From an uncultured Opitutaceae bacterium (lineage in GTDB: Bacteria > Verrucomicrobiota > Verrucomicrobiia > Opitutales > Opitutaceae), in assembly GCA_903891325.1 (NCBI GenBank), contig CAITEC010000020.1, positions 1 through 52,774 of the forward strand: DNA of 52,774 nt, written 5' to 3'. Numbering within the stretch: position 1 is the first letter of the stretch; every line of letters starts with the position of its first letter. Positions 6,738 to 14,843 of this stretch are shown here, in pieces. A program made the translations under genes and the position numbers. The notes beneath the pieces were generated by a model that ran no database searches, was not told the DNA's origin, and worked only from the letters and a program-made list of their open reading frames with translations.

Positions 6738-7112
6738 GTGTCCCATATTTCAAACATAGGCGGAAACGCAGCGGGCATCGAGTACCAGCAGTACTTGGGC
6801 CGGCTTGGCGCCCGGAAGCGGCCGGGGCGGGGCGAAGCCGCAGCCAGCACGGGGCAGTTGAGGACCTTCGACTCGGCCATCGACACCGAAAAGGACTTTG
6901 GCGAGGACGGAGGCGAAGGGTCGGGTGAGCAGCCCTCCGGGCAGTCCCAGGAACAATCGTCGGAACAGCCCCGGGAACAACCCGGGGAGCAGGCCGCAGA
7001 ACCTGCCGAGGAGCCGGCTTCGGAAGGCGTGCCGGAAGGGGAGCAGACCCCGGAATGCGAGGCCTCCGGTCCGGCCGAGGATCCGGGGCAGGGTTGGCAT
7101 TCGGTCGCTTAG
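6738..7112 (+). CDS. Glu/Gln/Pro-rich low-complexity protein of unknown function
   Basis: A 124-residue protein from GTG 6738, preceded by GGAG at 6729-6732; an upstream in-frame ATG-type start at 6705 lacks such a site. Residues 1-30 (SHISNIGGNAAGIEYQQYLG) look like a short ordered segment. Residues 60-115 are acidic and disordered, with repeated EQP/EQS/EEP motifs. No family is recognised. Gln/Glu/Pro-rich tails of this kind occur in surface or scaffolding proteins, but there is no signal peptide. A small GC hairpin just after the stop (7112-7128) may end transcription. Coding status is only moderately supported. Confidence 0.45.
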   Translation: MSHISNIGGNAAGIEYQQYLGRLGARKRPGRGEAAASTGQLRTFDSAIDTEKDFGEDGGEGSGEQPSGQSQEQSSEQPREQPGEQAAEPAEEPASEGVPEGEQTPECEASGPAEDPGQGWHSVA

Positions 7113-7132
7113 GGCCGGTTCGCGGCCCCCGA

Positions 7133-7162
7133 TTGACAGGAATCGGCGGGGCGAACTAGGCT
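7133..7162 (+). promoter_or_regulatory. Promoter ahead of the fatty acid desaturase
   Basis: TTGACA at 7133-7138, then 18 bases, then TAGGCT at 7157-7162, 48 bases before the desaturase ATG. The -35 is a perfect match. The -10 keeps only the T-A-x-x-x-T frame, a form that recurs in this window (TAGTTT before the GloVer gene). Confidence 0.55.
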
Positions 7163-7210
7163 CCGGGACAGTCGCGTCCCGGCTTCACGGGCGCGAAAAA
7201 ACCCCGCGAG

Positions 7211-8308
7211 ATGAACGACCCAACCAACAAGATCAACTGGTACCGGTGCAAGGTGGACCGCGACCTCATGAAGGAGCTCATGCGCAAGAGCGACGCCAAG
7301 GCCTTTGCGCAGGTGATCCCCCAGCTGCTGCTCTACGCGGCCACAGCCACGCTGGCCTACCTGCTCTTCCTCAACGTGAACGCGCACAACTGGCACTGGG
7401 CGCTTCCCCTCCTCCTGGTGGGCGTGTTCATCCACGGCACCTTCACCTCCTTCTTCGGCGGAATCGCCGGCCACGAGCTCTGCCACAAGACCCCGTTTGC
7501 GACCCCGTCCCTGAATACTTTTTTCCTGAAAATCTATTCCTTCCTCTCGTGGTTTGACCCGACGGCCTACCGGGCGAGCCATATCCGGCACCACCAGTCC
7601 ACCGTGTACGCCGACTACGACGGCGAGGTTGTCCTGCCCCAGGGCCTGGACTGGCACGGGTTCCTCTTCATCGTCCGGAACCTGACCACCAGCCCCACGG
7701 GTTTCCTGAAGAACATGAGGTACTGGGTGGGGGCGGCATTCGGAAAGGTCGGGCTCGACGGATTCTTCAACTCGAAGTGGCTGAACGAGGTCCTTCCCGC
7801 TTCCAACGTCGAGCAGCGCCGGGAAATCATCCGGTGGGCGCGGATTGTGGTCTTCGGCCACCTGGCGCTGGCCATCCTTTTCGTCGTCACCGGGCACTGG
7901 TTCCTGATCGTCCTGGTGACTTTCGGGGCGCACTACTGCTCGTGGTTTGTCAGCCTCGTCGGGGCCCCGCAGCATATCGGTCTCTCGCCAAACGTACCGG
8001 ACTTCCGGCTGAACACGCGGACCTTCACCTGCGGATTTCTTCCGGGCTTCTGCTACTGGAACATGCAGTACCACTGCGACCACCACATGTTCCCGGCGGT
8101 CCCCTTCTACAACCTTCCGCGGCTCCACGCGGCGATCAAGCACGACCTTCCCCCCGCGCCGCACGGGCTCTGGGAAACCTGGAAGGTGATCCTGCCGATC
8201 ATGAAGCGGCAGCGCGAGGAGCCCGGATACGTGTTCGTCCCGAAATTGCCCGGCAACGACGGGGATCGTGTCGGCGACCAGCTGCTCCACGCGGAAGCCT
8301 CGCAGTAG
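7211..8308 (+). CDS. Membrane fatty acid desaturase / hydroxylase family protein
   Basis: A 365-residue integral membrane di-iron enzyme. Three histidine clusters are in the family's order and topology: HELCH (88-92), HIRHH (124-128) and HCDHH (288-292). Hydrophobic spans lie around 35-80, 215-250 and between the boxes. These enzymes use O2 and a reductant to desaturate or hydroxylate lipid acyl chains at the cytoplasmic membrane. No electron-transfer partner is adjacent. The third box context (QYHCDHHMFPAVPFYNLPRLH) is closest to desaturase or alkane-hydroxylase-like members; the exact substrate is not predictable. A good promoter precedes it, and the next gene begins only six bases after its stop. 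Confidence 0.88.
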   Translation: MNDPTNKINWYRCKVDRDLMKELMRKSDAKAFAQVIPQLLLYAATATLAYLLFLNVNAHNWHWALPLLLVGVFIHGTFTSFFGGIAGHELCHKTPFATPSLNTFFLKIYSFLSWFDPTAYRASHIRHHQSTVYADYDGEVVLPQGLDWHGFLFIVRNLTTSPTGFLKNMRYWVGAAFGKVGLDGFFNSKWLNEVLPASNVEQRREIIRWARIVVFGHLALAILFVVTGHWFLIVLVTFGAHYCSWFVSLVGAPQHIGLSPNVPDFRLNTRTFTCGFLPGFCYWNMQYHCDHHMFPAVPFYNLPRLHAAIKHDLPPAPHGLWETWKVILPIMKRQREEPGYVFVPKLPGNDGDRVGDQLLHAEASQ

Positions 8309-8314
8309 GCCGCC

Positions 8315-10249
8315 GTGCCGTTGATGAACCCGACTGCCGATGACCGCGGATCGCCGCGATGGCGGATCCTCGCGGCGTGGCTCGTCCTGGCGGCGGCGTC
8401 CGTCCTTGCCTACCTGCCCTGCCTGAACGGCGGGGTCCTCTGGAACGATCCCGATTACCTCACGGCGCCGGCGCTTCGCTCGCTCCACGGGCTGTGGCGG
8501 ATCTGGTTCGAGGTGGGCGCCACGCAGCAATACTACCCACTTTTGCACAGCGCCTTCTGGGTGGAGCACCGGCTCTGGGGCGACTCGATGCTCGGGTACC
8601 ACCTGGCCAATGTTCTGTTGCACGCCGGTGTCGCCGGGCTCCTCGGGCTGCTGCTGCGGCGTTTGTCCGTCCCGGGTGCGTTCCTGGCGTCCCTGATCTT
8701 CGCGCTGCATCCGGTCTTCGTCGAGTCGGTCGCGTGGGTCACCGAGCAGAAGAACACGCTCTCGGGAGTCTTCTTCCTGCTTGCAGCGCTCGCGTTTCTG
8801 CGGTGGCGGGAGCGCCCCGGCGCGGCCGGGTACCTCCTCGCGACGCTCCTTTTTGCCGCGGCGGTCCTGAGCAAGACGGTCACCGCGCCGCTCCCGGCGG
8901 CGCTCCTGGTGATCCTCTGGTGGAAGAACGGCCGGCTCTCCTGGAGGAACGACGTTTTGCCCCTCGTGCCCTGGTTTGGCATCGGCGCTGCCGGCGGTCT
9001 CTTCTCGGCCTGGGTGGAGAAAATCTACATCGGCGCCGACGGGGACGCCTTTTCGCTGAGCCTTGGCCAGCGTTTCCTGATAGCCGGGCGCGACATCTGG
9101 TTTTACCTGGGGAAAATGGCGTGGCCGGCGGACCTGATCTTCATCTACCCGCGCTGGGAGGTGAGCACGGCCGCCGGGTGGCAGTGGGTCTTTCCGCTGG
9201 CGGCCCTGGCGCTCGCAGCCGTCCTTTGGGGCGTGCGCCGATCCAGCCGGGCCCCGCTCGCCGCACTGCTGCTCTTCACCGGGCTGCTCTTCCCGATCCT
9301 CGGTTTCTTCAAGGTCTACGCCTTCCTCTACTCCTTTGTCGCCGACCATTTCGCGTACCTTCCGGGCATGGCGTTCATCGCGCTTATTGCCGCGGGATGG
9401 GGGCAGGCGCTCGAGGGATGCGCCCGCCGGCGGGCGTGGGCGACTGAAAGGATGCTCCGGGCCGGGGCGGCGGCCGTGGTGTGCGCCCTGGGTGTCCTCA
9501 CGTGGCGGGAATCGCGGACGTACGCGGACGTCGAGACCTTCTACCGGACGATCATCAGCCGGAATCCGGACTGCTGGATGGCGCACAACAACCTGGGGCT
9601 GTTCATGGGCGAGGCGGGACGCTATCCCGAGGCGATAGCGGAATACCGCGAGGCGATGCGCCTGCACCCGGAGCCGATGGACCACTACAATATCGGGGTC
9701 GTCTACGCCGACGAGGGAAGGCTCGCCGAGGCGGTCGGGGAATTCAGCGAGGCGATCCGGCTCAAGCCGAAATACCCGGAGGCCCTATTCAACCGGGCGG
9801 TCGCCTACGGGACGCTGGGCCGGATAGCCGACGCGATCGCCGGGTACCGGGAGGCGCTTCGCGCCGACCCGAATTTTGCCGAGGCGCACAACGGCCTGGG
9901 CTTCACGCTCACCTACACCGGCAACGTGCCCGAGGGGATCTCGGAGTGCGCCGAGGCGGTCCGGCTAAGCCCCGGTTCCCGCGACGCGCGGTTCAACCTT
10001 GGCTATGCGCTGGCGGCCGCGCACCGGTACGCCGAGGCGATCGCCTCCTATGCGGTCGCCGAGCGGCTCGACCCGGCGTTCCCGGAAGTGCACCGTTTCC
10101 TGGGCGTTTCACTGGCGGCGACGGGCCGATTCGCGGAGGCCGCCGACCAATTCAGGGAGGCGCTCAGGCTCCGGCCCGGGGACGCCGCCGCCCAGAGGGA
10201 CCTCGACGACGTCCTGCGGCTGGGGCAGGGATCAGCCCCCGCCCGATAG
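8315..10249 (+). CDS. Polytopic membrane protein with C-terminal TPR repeats (TMTC-like)
   Basis: A 644-residue protein from GTG 8315 (ATG 8324 is also possible). Residues 15-400 contain about ten hydrophobic helices. The motifs LNGGVLWNDPDYL, LHSAFWVEHRLWGD and LHPVFVESVAWVTEQKNTLS are characteristic of the PMT-like membrane domain in bacterial TPR proteins related to TMTC O-mannosyltransferases. Residues 410-640 hold about six TPR units, such as AEAHNGLGFTLTYTGNVPEG. It may transfer a sugar or organise envelope proteins; activity is unproven. It follows the desaturase by six bases, suggesting one transcript. The last 18 bases overlap the convergent oligopeptide-binding protein gene. Confidence 0.85.
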   Translation: MPLMNPTADDRGSPRWRILAAWLVLAAASVLAYLPCLNGGVLWNDPDYLTAPALRSLHGLWRIWFEVGATQQYYPLLHSAFWVEHRLWGDSMLGYHLANVLLHAGVAGLLGLLLRRLSVPGAFLASLIFALHPVFVESVAWVTEQKNTLSGVFFLLAALAFLRWRERPGAAGYLLATLLFAAAVLSKTVTAPLPAALLVILWWKNGRLSWRNDVLPLVPWFGIGAAGGLFSAWVEKIYIGADGDAFSLSLGQRFLIAGRDIWFYLGKMAWPADLIFIYPRWEVSTAAGWQWVFPLAALALAAVLWGVRRSSRAPLAALLLFTGLLFPILGFFKVYAFLYSFVADHFAYLPGMAFIALIAAGWGQALEGCARRRAWATERMLRAGAAAVVCALGVLTWRESRTYADVETFYRTIISRNPDCWMAHNNLGLFMGEAGRYPEAIAEYREAMRLHPEPMDHYNIGVVYADEGRLAEAVGEFSEAIRLKPKYPEALFNRAVAYGTLGRIADAIAGYREALRADPNFAEAHNGLGFTLTYTGNVPEGISECAEAVRLSPGSRDARFNLGYALAAAHRYAEAIASYAVAERLDPAFPEVHRFLGVSLAATGRFAEAADQFREALRLRPGDAAAQRDLDDVLRLGQGSAPAR

Positions 10250-11848
10250 CCACACGTACCTGCAGGGGTGGTGATCGAGGCTGTTCGGGTACCAGCCCCG
10301 GACCGAGGGCCGGATCAGGAAGACATGCGTGTAGTAATAGATGGGAATGACCGGGGCCGCGTCCAGGAGGAGAGCCTCCGCCTGCCGGTAGAGCGAGTTT
10401 CGCTCCGCAGGGTCCGCGGCCCGCTCGGCCCGCGACAGGAGCGAATCATAGGCCGGGCTCGACCAGCCCGTGTCGTTGTTGCCCCCGTGCGTGCGCCACA
10501 GGTCAAGGAACGACGCGGGATCGGGATAGTCGGCGATCCACGAGGAGCGCAGGATGTCGTAGTCGCCGGACTCGCGCGCCGCCATGACCGCCTTGGCCTC
10601 CTGGTTGACCAGGCGAACGCCGACCCCCAGTTCCCGCCGCCATGTTTCCTGGATCGCCTCGGCGATGATGCGGTGGCTCTCGGAATTGTTGTAGAGCAGT
10701 TCCAACTCCGGCAGCCCGGCGCCTCCGGCGTGCCCGGACAGGGCGAGGAGCCGGCGGGCCCCGGCAAAATCGGTCCCGGCCCCGGGCGGCGGTCGGTAGC
10801 CCGGCATGCCCGGCGGGCAGAACGCGGCGGCCGGGGACTGCCCGCCCCGGAGCAGGCGGGCGACGATCGCCGCGCGATCCACGGAGAGCGACAGCGCCCG
10901 GCGGACCCGAGGGTCCGCCAGGCCCGGCCGGCGGACGTTCAGCCGGTAGAAGTAGGTCCCAAGGTACGGGTCGATGCGCAGCAGCTGCGGCGATGTGCGC
11001 CGGTACTCGTCGATCCGGGCGAGCGGAATCGCATCGGTGACATGAAGCTGGCCCGCGCGGAATGCGCGCTCCTCGGCGTCGAGGCTGTCGATGGGGTGGA
11101 AGTGGATCTCGTTCAGGCGGACCGAGGCGGCGCCCCAGTAAGTCGGGGACTTCACGACCACGATCTCGCTGTCGCGCCTCCACGATTTCAGGAGGAAGGG
11201 GCCGTTGCCCACAATGCGGCCCTCCTGCGCCCAGGGATTGCCGGGGCCGAAGGGATCGCCGCTTGCCGCGATCGTCGCGGTGGGCACGGGAAGCCAGGGC
11301 AGGGTGGCGAGCCGCGAGAGAAACCCGGGGACGGGGTGGTCGAGGGTGATCCGAAGCCGGTGGTCGTCCAGGGCCGCGACGCCCACGGTGGCGAAGTCCC
11401 GGGTCCTTCCGGTGTTGAAGTCCGCCGCCCCCTTCAGGATGTGGAGCTCCCCTGCGTAGGGGGCGCCCAGGGAGGGGGTGAGGATCCGCCGCCAGGAAGC
11501 CACGAAATCGGCGGCGGTCACGGGACGCCCGTCCGACCAGCGCGCGTCGGCGCGGAGTTTGAAGGTGGTGACGAGCCCGTCGGCCGAGGTCTCCCAACCC
11601 GAGGCGACACCGGGGACGGGATGAAGGTCGCGGGGATCCTCGCTCACGAGTCCCTCGAAGAGCTCGGTGAGGATGGCGACCTCTGCCGTCCCGGTCGTGA
11701 CCTGGGGATCGAGCGCGGCCACCTCATAGCCGACTCCCCGGTGGAGGACCTGCCCGCGGTCGCCGGCCTCGACCGCCGTCTGGCGCGGCGCGCAACCGGC
11801 CAGAACGACCGGCAGGAGGCAGGAGAACAGGCGGCCCGCGGTCTTCAA
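10232..11848 (-). CDS. OppA-type extracellular solute-binding lipoprotein (family 5)
   Basis: A 538-residue protein from TTG at 11846-11848, which overlaps the ispF stop as TTGA. The N-terminus has a lipoprotein signal with lipobox VLAGC (Cys19), so it should be anchored in the membrane facing the periplasm. The body is a cluster C substrate-binding protein, with TAEVAILTELFEGLVSEDPR, DGRPVTAADFVASWRRIL and RRALSLSVDRAAIVARLLRG typical of OppA/DppA. The ligand is probably an oligopeptide. No ABC permease or ATPase genes adjoin, so its transporter is elsewhere or it works as an orphan receptor. Confidence 0.88.
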   Translation of the reverse strand: MKTAGRLFSCLLPVVLAGCAPRQTAVEAGDRGQVLHRGVGYEVAALDPQVTTGTAEVAILTELFEGLVSEDPRDLHPVPGVASGWETSADGLVTTFKLRADARWSDGRPVTAADFVASWRRILTPSLGAPYAGELHILKGAADFNTGRTRDFATVGVAALDDHRLRITLDHPVPGFLSRLATLPWLPVPTATIAASGDPFGPGNPWAQEGRIVGNGPFLLKSWRRDSEIVVVKSPTYWGAASVRLNEIHFHPIDSLDAEERAFRAGQLHVTDAIPLARIDEYRRTSPQLLRIDPYLGTYFYRLNVRRPGLADPRVRRALSLSVDRAAIVARLLRGGQSPAAAFCPPGMPGYRPPPGAGTDFAGARRLLALSGHAGGAGLPELELLYNNSESHRIIAEAIQETWRRELGVGVRLVNQEAKAVMAARESGDYDILRSSWIADYPDPASFLDLWRTHGGNNDTGWSSPAYDSLLSRAERAADPAERNSLYRQAEALLLDAAPVIPIYYYTHVFLIRPSVRGWYPNSLDHHPCRYVWLSGGG

Positions 11849-12333
11849 GTCTTCTCGATCAGCGCCACCGCATGGGCGGCGATCGCGGCGCCCCGGCCGA
11901 TTTCGCCGACGCCCTCATGGGTCGTGGCCTTGATCCCGATCGCGCCGGCCGGCAGGCCGGTGGAGCGGGCGAGCGCGGCCTTCATCGCGGGGACGTGGGG
12001 AAGGATCCTCGGCTTCTCGGCGATCAACGTCGCGTCGATGTTGACCGCCGAGAAGCCGACGGCCTTCAGTTCGCCGATAACCCGGGCAAGCAGGCCTTGC
12101 GAATCGGCGCCTTTCCAGGCCGGGTTGTCGTTGGGAAAAAAATGCCCGATGTCCGGCAGGCCGGCGGCGCCCAGAAGGGCGTCGCAAATGGCGTGCGTGA
12201 GGCAGTCCGCATCGCTGTGCCCCTCAAGCCCGTAGTCGGTCGCGAAGCGCACCCCGCCCAGGACGAGCGCCCGGCCCGGGACAATCCGGTGGATGTCGTA
12301 GCCGTGGCCAATGCGGAGGTTGCTGGCGCTCAT
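11845..12333 (-). CDS. ispF: 2-C-methyl-D-erythritol 2,4-cyclodiphosphate synthase
   Basis: A 162-residue protein; E. coli IspF is about the same length. It converts CDP-methylerythritol 2-phosphate to the cyclic diphosphate in the non-mevalonate isoprenoid pathway. Metal ligands Asp13 and His15 are in IGHGYDIHR. The flexible loop EGHSDADCLTHAICDALLGA and the C-terminal ATTHEGVGEIGRG are intact. The start is the ATG at 12331-12333; upstream frame is open but has no homology. It is divergent from pyrF-ispD-ispE, so three steps of the pathway lie within 3 kb. Confidence 0.95.
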   Translation of the reverse strand: MSASNLRIGHGYDIHRIVPGRALVLGGVRFATDYGLEGHSDADCLTHAICDALLGAAGLPDIGHFFPNDNPAWKGADSQGLLARVIGELKAVGFSAVNIDATLIAEKPRILPHVPAMKAALARSTGLPAGAIGIKATTHEGVGEIGRGAAIAAHAVALIEKT

Positions 12334-12432
12334 CGCCCCCGTTCTCACCGATCGCCGCGGGAATGACGAACGCAAAAAGCGGGCCGCTTTATGCTTTCCA
12401 CCGCCGCCATTCCCCATTCCGCTTTCCCCACG

Positions 12433-13122
12433 ATGCCTTGCGACCTCATCCTGGCCCTCGACACCCCCAGCCGGGCGGCGGCGGCGCCGCTGCTCCGCCA
12501 GCTTCGCGGATCGCTCCGCTGGGTGAAGATCGGCCTCCAGATGTTCACGGCCGAGGGGCCCGATTGCGTGAGGGCGGTCGCCGGCGAGGGCTTCAGCGTC
12601 TTCCTGGACTTGAAGCTCCACGACATCCCCAACACGGTCGCGCGCGCGGTCGAGTCGCTTTCATCGCTGCCAATCGGCATGCTGACCCTGCACTGCTCCG
12701 GTGGGCGCGAGATGCTTTCGGCGGCCCGCGCGGCGCAGGCGGTGGCGCGGCCCGATCTCCTCCTCCTGGGCGTGACGGTTCTCACCTCGATGGATGCGGG
12801 CGCCCTCCACGACGTCGGGGTCGCCGCAACCCCGGAGGCGCAGGTTGGCCGGCTGGCCTCCCTGGCCGCAGGGGCCGGGCTGACCGGGCTGGTCTGCTCG
12901 CCGCTGGAACTGGGGGCGCTTCGGGCGCGGTTCCCCTCGGGGATGAAGCTGGTGACCCCCGGGATCCGCCCCTCGGGAGAGGCCGGCGGCGACGACCAGA
13001 AGCGGGTGCTCACGCCGGGCGAAGCAGCCCGCGCCGGGGCCGATTACATCGTCGTGGGCCGGCCGATCCTGAAGGCCGCGGACCCGGCCGCGGCGGCCCG
13101 GGCGATCCTCGCCGAGCTATGA
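12433..13122 (+). CDS. pyrF: Orotidine 5'-phosphate decarboxylase
   Basis: A 229-residue protein catalysing the last step of UMP synthesis. The start MPCDLILALDTPS at ATG 12433 places the first beta strand correctly; an upstream ATG at 12391 would add an unlikely tail. Visible motifs are WVKIGLQMFTAEGP, the catalytic LDLKLHDIPNTV (Lys and Asp of the K-D-x-x-D array) and the phosphate-binding TPGIRPSG ... ADYIVVGRPIL. Length suits the bacterial group I enzyme. Its stop overlaps the ispD start (ATGA), an unusual coupling of pyrimidine and isoprenoid genes. Confidence 0.95.
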   Translation: MPCDLILALDTPSRAAAAPLLRQLRGSLRWVKIGLQMFTAEGPDCVRAVAGEGFSVFLDLKLHDIPNTVARAVESLSSLPIGMLTLHCSGGREMLSAARAAQAVARPDLLLLGVTVLTSMDAGALHDVGVAATPEAQVGRLASLAAGAGLTGLVCSPLELGALRARFPSGMKLVTPGIRPSGEAGGDDQKRVLTPGEAARAGADYIVVGRPILKAADPAAAARAILAEL

Positions 13123-13853
13123 GCCGGACAGCCGCCATCCTCCTGGCCGCCGGCAGCGGGCGGCGCATGAAGGGCGCCGTGGACGACAAGGTGCTCGCGC
13201 CCCTGGCCGGCCGGCCGGCTTTCGCCCACTGCGCGGGGGCCTTTGTGGCCAGCGGGGTCGTCGATCTCTTCGTCGTCGTCCACCGGGACCGCCGGCAGAT
13301 GCTCGAGCTCTCGGCCTACGCCCCGGTGCCCTTCTCGATGGTTCCCGGGGGCGAGGAGAGGCAGGATTCTGTCGTCCAGGCGCTGCTGGCCCTTCCCGAC
13401 GACGTCGCGCATGTGTTCATCCACGACTGCGCCCGCCCGCTCGTCCGGCCGGAGCAGCTCATCGCCCTGCACAAGGTCGTCCGCCGGGAGGGGGCGGTTG
13501 TCCTCGCCCACCGGGTGACCGACACGATCAAGGAGCGGGCCGCGCGCCCGCGCGAGGGGCGGGGAGCGGCCGCGGCGGCGGCAAGGCTGAGGACGATCGA
13601 CCGGGCGCGGCTCTGGGCGATGGAGACCCCGCAGGCCTTCGCACGGGACCTGATTGTCCGGGCGTACGCCCGCGTGCTTCGCAAGGGGCTGCGCGTGACC
13701 GACGATGCGGCGGCGGTCGAGGCGCTCGGCCACCCGGTCGCCCTGCTCGAGAATCCCCATCCCAACCCGAAGATCACGACGCCGGCCGACCTGGCCTTCA
13801 TCGAGTTCCTGGTCGCCGCCGGCGCCGGCGGATGGGCGGCCGCCCAGCCGTGA
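13119..13853 (+). CDS. ispD: 2-C-methyl-D-erythritol 4-phosphate cytidylyltransferase
   Basis: A 244-residue protein that joins CTP to methylerythritol 4-phosphate. ILLAAGSGRRMKG is the nucleotide-binding loop; VDDKVLAPLAGRP, VFIHDCARPLV and RVTDTIKE are the family's substrate and metal regions. A short Ala/Arg-rich insertion (ARPREGRGAAAAAARLRTID) follows TDTIKE, where other IspD proteins have a short loop. ATG overlaps the pyrF stop and its own stop overlaps the ispE start (GTGA), so all three are probably co-translated. Confidence 0.93.
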   Translation: MSRTAAILLAAGSGRRMKGAVDDKVLAPLAGRPAFAHCAGAFVASGVVDLFVVVHRDRRQMLELSAYAPVPFSMVPGGEERQDSVVQALLALPDDVAHVFIHDCARPLVRPEQLIALHKVVRREGAVVLAHRVTDTIKERAARPREGRGAAAAAARLRTIDRARLWAMETPQAFARDLIVRAYARVLRKGLRVTDDAAAVEALGHPVALLENPHPNPKITTPADLAFIEFLVAAGAGGWAAAQP

Positions 13854-14758
13854 ATTCGATCACCGTCTTCTCGCCGGCCAAGCTCAACCTCTTCCTCGCC
13901 GTCACGGGCCGCCGGGCGGACGGCTATCACGACATCGTCTCGGTCGCAGCCCCCGTGACCTGGGGGGACAGCCTCACGGCCCGAGTGACGGGCGGGGACC
14001 TGTCGCTCGAGTGCACGGACCCGCGCGTGCCGGTCGACGACGGAAACCTTGTCATCAAGGCGGCCCGCCTTTTCCGGGAGGCGACGGGCTGGAACCGGGG
14101 TGTCGCCTTTTCCCTGGAGAAACGGATCCCGATGGGAGCGGGCCTGGGCGGCGGCAGCAGCAACGCGGTGGCGGCCCTGCGCGCTCTCAATACGCTGGCG
14201 GGCGATCCGCTCGGGGCCGGGGAACTGGCCGCGCTCAGCTCCCGGGTCGGCTCGGACTGCCCGCTGTTTTTCCATGGGGGCCCGGTCGCGGTCCGCGGGC
14301 GGGGCGAGCGCGTGGAGCCGCTCGATCCGGCCGCGGCCGCACGGTTGTCCGGCAGGAGGGTCGCGATCTTCAAGCCGGGATTTGCGATCGGGACGGCCGA
14401 GGCGTACGCCGCGCTTTCCGGGAAGGGCGACGGCGCCCTGGAAGCGGAGGCGGCCGAGGCCCGGCTGGCCGGATGGATCGGGGAGCCGTCCGCCCCCGCT
14501 GAGAATCTGCTCTTCAACAGCTTTGAGGGGGCCGCGCTTCGAAAGTACCCGGCCCTTCCCGTCCTGCTCGCAGCGCTTCGGGAGGGCTTGGGCTTCTCCG
14601 CCCTGATGACCGGCAGCGGCAGCGCGTGCTTCGCAGTCCTGGGAGCGGAGGCCGGGCACGGGATTGCGGAGCTGCGAGGGGCGGTCTCATCCCGATGGGG
14701 GCCGGCCTCCCTGGTCGTCGAGGCCGCGATCGGCCCGCAACGCGGAAAATTTGACTGA
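13850..14758 (+). CDS. ispE: 4-diphosphocytidyl-2-C-methyl-D-erythritol kinase
   Basis: A 302-residue GHMP kinase. FSPAKLNLFLAVTGRRADGYH is the usual IspE N-terminus. IPMGAGLGGGSSNAVAALRA is the ATP-binding GHMP motif 2, and MTGSGSACFAVL is motif 3. I chose GTG 13850, which overlaps the ispD stop as GTGA and leaves the usual seven residues before SPAKLNLFL. An ATG at 13832 would add six residues and overlap by 22 bases. It phosphorylates the IspD product before IspF cyclises it. Confidence 0.95.
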   Translation: MNSITVFSPAKLNLFLAVTGRRADGYHDIVSVAAPVTWGDSLTARVTGGDLSLECTDPRVPVDDGNLVIKAARLFREATGWNRGVAFSLEKRIPMGAGLGGGSSNAVAALRALNTLAGDPLGAGELAALSSRVGSDCPLFFHGGPVAVRGRGERVEPLDPAAAARLSGRRVAIFKPGFAIGTAEAYAALSGKGDGALEAEAAEARLAGWIGEPSAPAENLLFNSFEGAALRKYPALPVLLAALREGLGFSALMTGSGSACFAVLGAEAGHGIAELRGAVSSRWGPASLVVEAAIGPQRGKFD

Positions 14759-14773
14759 TAAGCAACATACGCA

Positions 14774-14803
14774 TTGACCCCTACCCACAGGCAGGCGTTA
14801 TCG
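14774..14803 (+). promoter_or_regulatory. Possible promoter ahead of ptsI
   Basis: TTGACC (14774-14779), 18 bases, TTATCG (14798-14803), about 40 bases before the enzyme I start, in the only non-coding gap between ispE and ptsI. The match is moderate. Confidence 0.3.
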
Positions 14804-14843
14804 TCGGCGACCCGCCCGGTCGTTTCGCGCCCCGGTGGCATCC

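Noticed and set aside
7112-7128. Rho-independent terminator after the Glu/Gln-rich gene
   Set aside because: A GGGCCG/CGGCCC stem exists but has no T-run, and such stems are common at this GC content.
7109-9685. Long minus-strand open frame of about 858 codons
   Set aside because: It lies opposite the desaturase and TPR membrane protein. Its translation is Arg/Pro/Glu-rich without domains, as expected for an antisense frame in GC-rich DNA.
10268-12235. Plus-strand frame of 655 codons opposite the OppA-type lipoprotein and ispF
   Set aside because: Both minus-strand genes have strong family motifs, and the plus frame has none.
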